From: an uncultured Eubacteriales bacterium | Lineage (GTDB): Bacteria; Bacillota; Clostridia; Oscillospirales; Butyricicoccaceae | DNA: 41,140 bases | Assembly (NCBI GenBank): GCA_910586105.1 | Contig: CAJUGU010000019.1 | Span: 1-41,140 of the forward strand | Direction of reading: 5' to 3' | Shown here: positions 40,891 to 41,140 of the stretch, piece by piece | Position numbering within the stretch: position 1 is the stretch's first letter | Layout: each line of letters starts with the position of its first letter | The notes under the pieces: generated by a model | What the model was told of the DNA's origin: nothing | The model's input: the letters and a program-made list of their open reading frames with translations, nothing else | The model's database searches: none | Made by a program: the position numbers and the translations under genes

Positions 40891-41140
40891 TCAGTATCCG
40901 GCGCAGGCAAACCAACCTTGACAATCAGAAGGAGTAACCAGGTTAAGAGACTGAAGAATCGCGGGAATCAGCTTATCCTTGATGCGAATACGCCATTTAC
41001 GCAGGATGGATTTCAACTTTGCCCACATCTTCTCAATGGGATTCAGATCCGGGCTATATGGCGGCAGATATAGAGATATTGCGCCGGCATGGAGTAAAAT
41101 TTTGTGTAAGCGAAATTCGACAAAATGGGAATTGGCAACG
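40891..41140 (-). mobile_element. IS630-family transposase, C-terminal part (runs off the window)
   Basis: About 83 codons are open from the window edge to TGA at 40891. The reading contains LYLPPYSPDLNPIEKMWAKL, the IS630 (DDE_3) hallmark with the catalytic Glu in NPIE, followed by a basic helical end. Its sequence differs from the relic at 4766, so the two come from different IS630 members. Whether the gene is complete cannot be seen here. The residues just upstream of the motif match the family less well. Confidence 0.85.

Noticed and set aside
1..41140. CRISPR arrays, tRNA or rRNA genes
   Set aside because: No regularly spaced direct repeats and no cloverleaf or rRNA-like segments were seen on reading both strands; short or diverged examples could be missed by eye.

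Overview
The window looks like chromosomal DNA of a gut-type Clostridia (Firmicutes, Oscillospirales-like). This is inferred from strong AGGAGG ribosome binding sites, sigma-A-type promoters, frequent TTG/GTG starts, split transketolase genes, Clostridia-type small proteins (DUF6933, NtN-hydrolase) and IS630 relics. No rRNA, tRNA or CRISPR array was seen.

Left flank (1-4400), GC-rich: a C45-like NtN-hydrolase on the minus strand faces a DUF6933 gene across a palindrome-rich control region. A plus-strand operon follows: an MFS-like membrane protein, a small membrane protein and a secreted, membrane-anchored SH3-like protein. At 4400-5693 lies a decayed zone with structured repeats, a frameshifted IS630 transposase and a frameshifted DUF2971-like gene.

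Middle (5694-37958): about 29 genes, all on the minus strand and mostly overlapping or nearly abutting, form one surface-polysaccharide operon read from right to left. In order of transcription: an ABC exporter (Wzm-like permease with an exported N-terminal domain, then Wzt); a GT4 transferase; a GDP-sugar set (ManC, GT10, Gmd, a ColD-type 3-dehydratase with His188, an Fcl/ColC-type reductase) that points to GDP-colitose; an acyltransferase-3; an aldo/keto reductase; a thiamine-diphosphate carboligation module (ALS-like enzyme, DRE-TIM aldolase, transketolase N, NUDIX, transketolase C); a GT2 and a second GT10; a GT-C membrane transferase; a dTDP-sugar set of antibiotic type (EvaA-like 2,3-dehydratase, Gfo/Idh/MocA 3-ketoreductase, WecE-like aminotransferase) with two LbH acyltransferases, an odd PLP enzyme and an ATP-grasp ligase; an ArnC-like polyprenyl-phosphate transferase with two SMR-type flippase subunits; and RmlA and RmlB. 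RmlC and RmlD are absent, so dTDP-rhamnose is not the product. No initiating phosphoglycosyltransferase, Wzx or Wzy is present.

My reading is that two unusual deoxysugars are made here: a GDP-linked 3,6-dideoxyhexose used by GT10 enzymes inside the cell, and an N-acylated dTDP-4-amino-2,4,6-trideoxyhexose that is loaded on a lipid carrier, flipped and added outside by the GT-C enzyme.

Right flank (37959-41140): a decayed copy and an intact copy of a tyrosine-recombinase-like protein whose catalytic residues are missing in both, a short promoter-hairpin-terminator unit (possible small RNA), a serine recombinase, and the 3' part of a second IS630-type transposase. IS630 relics therefore bracket the polysaccharide locus.
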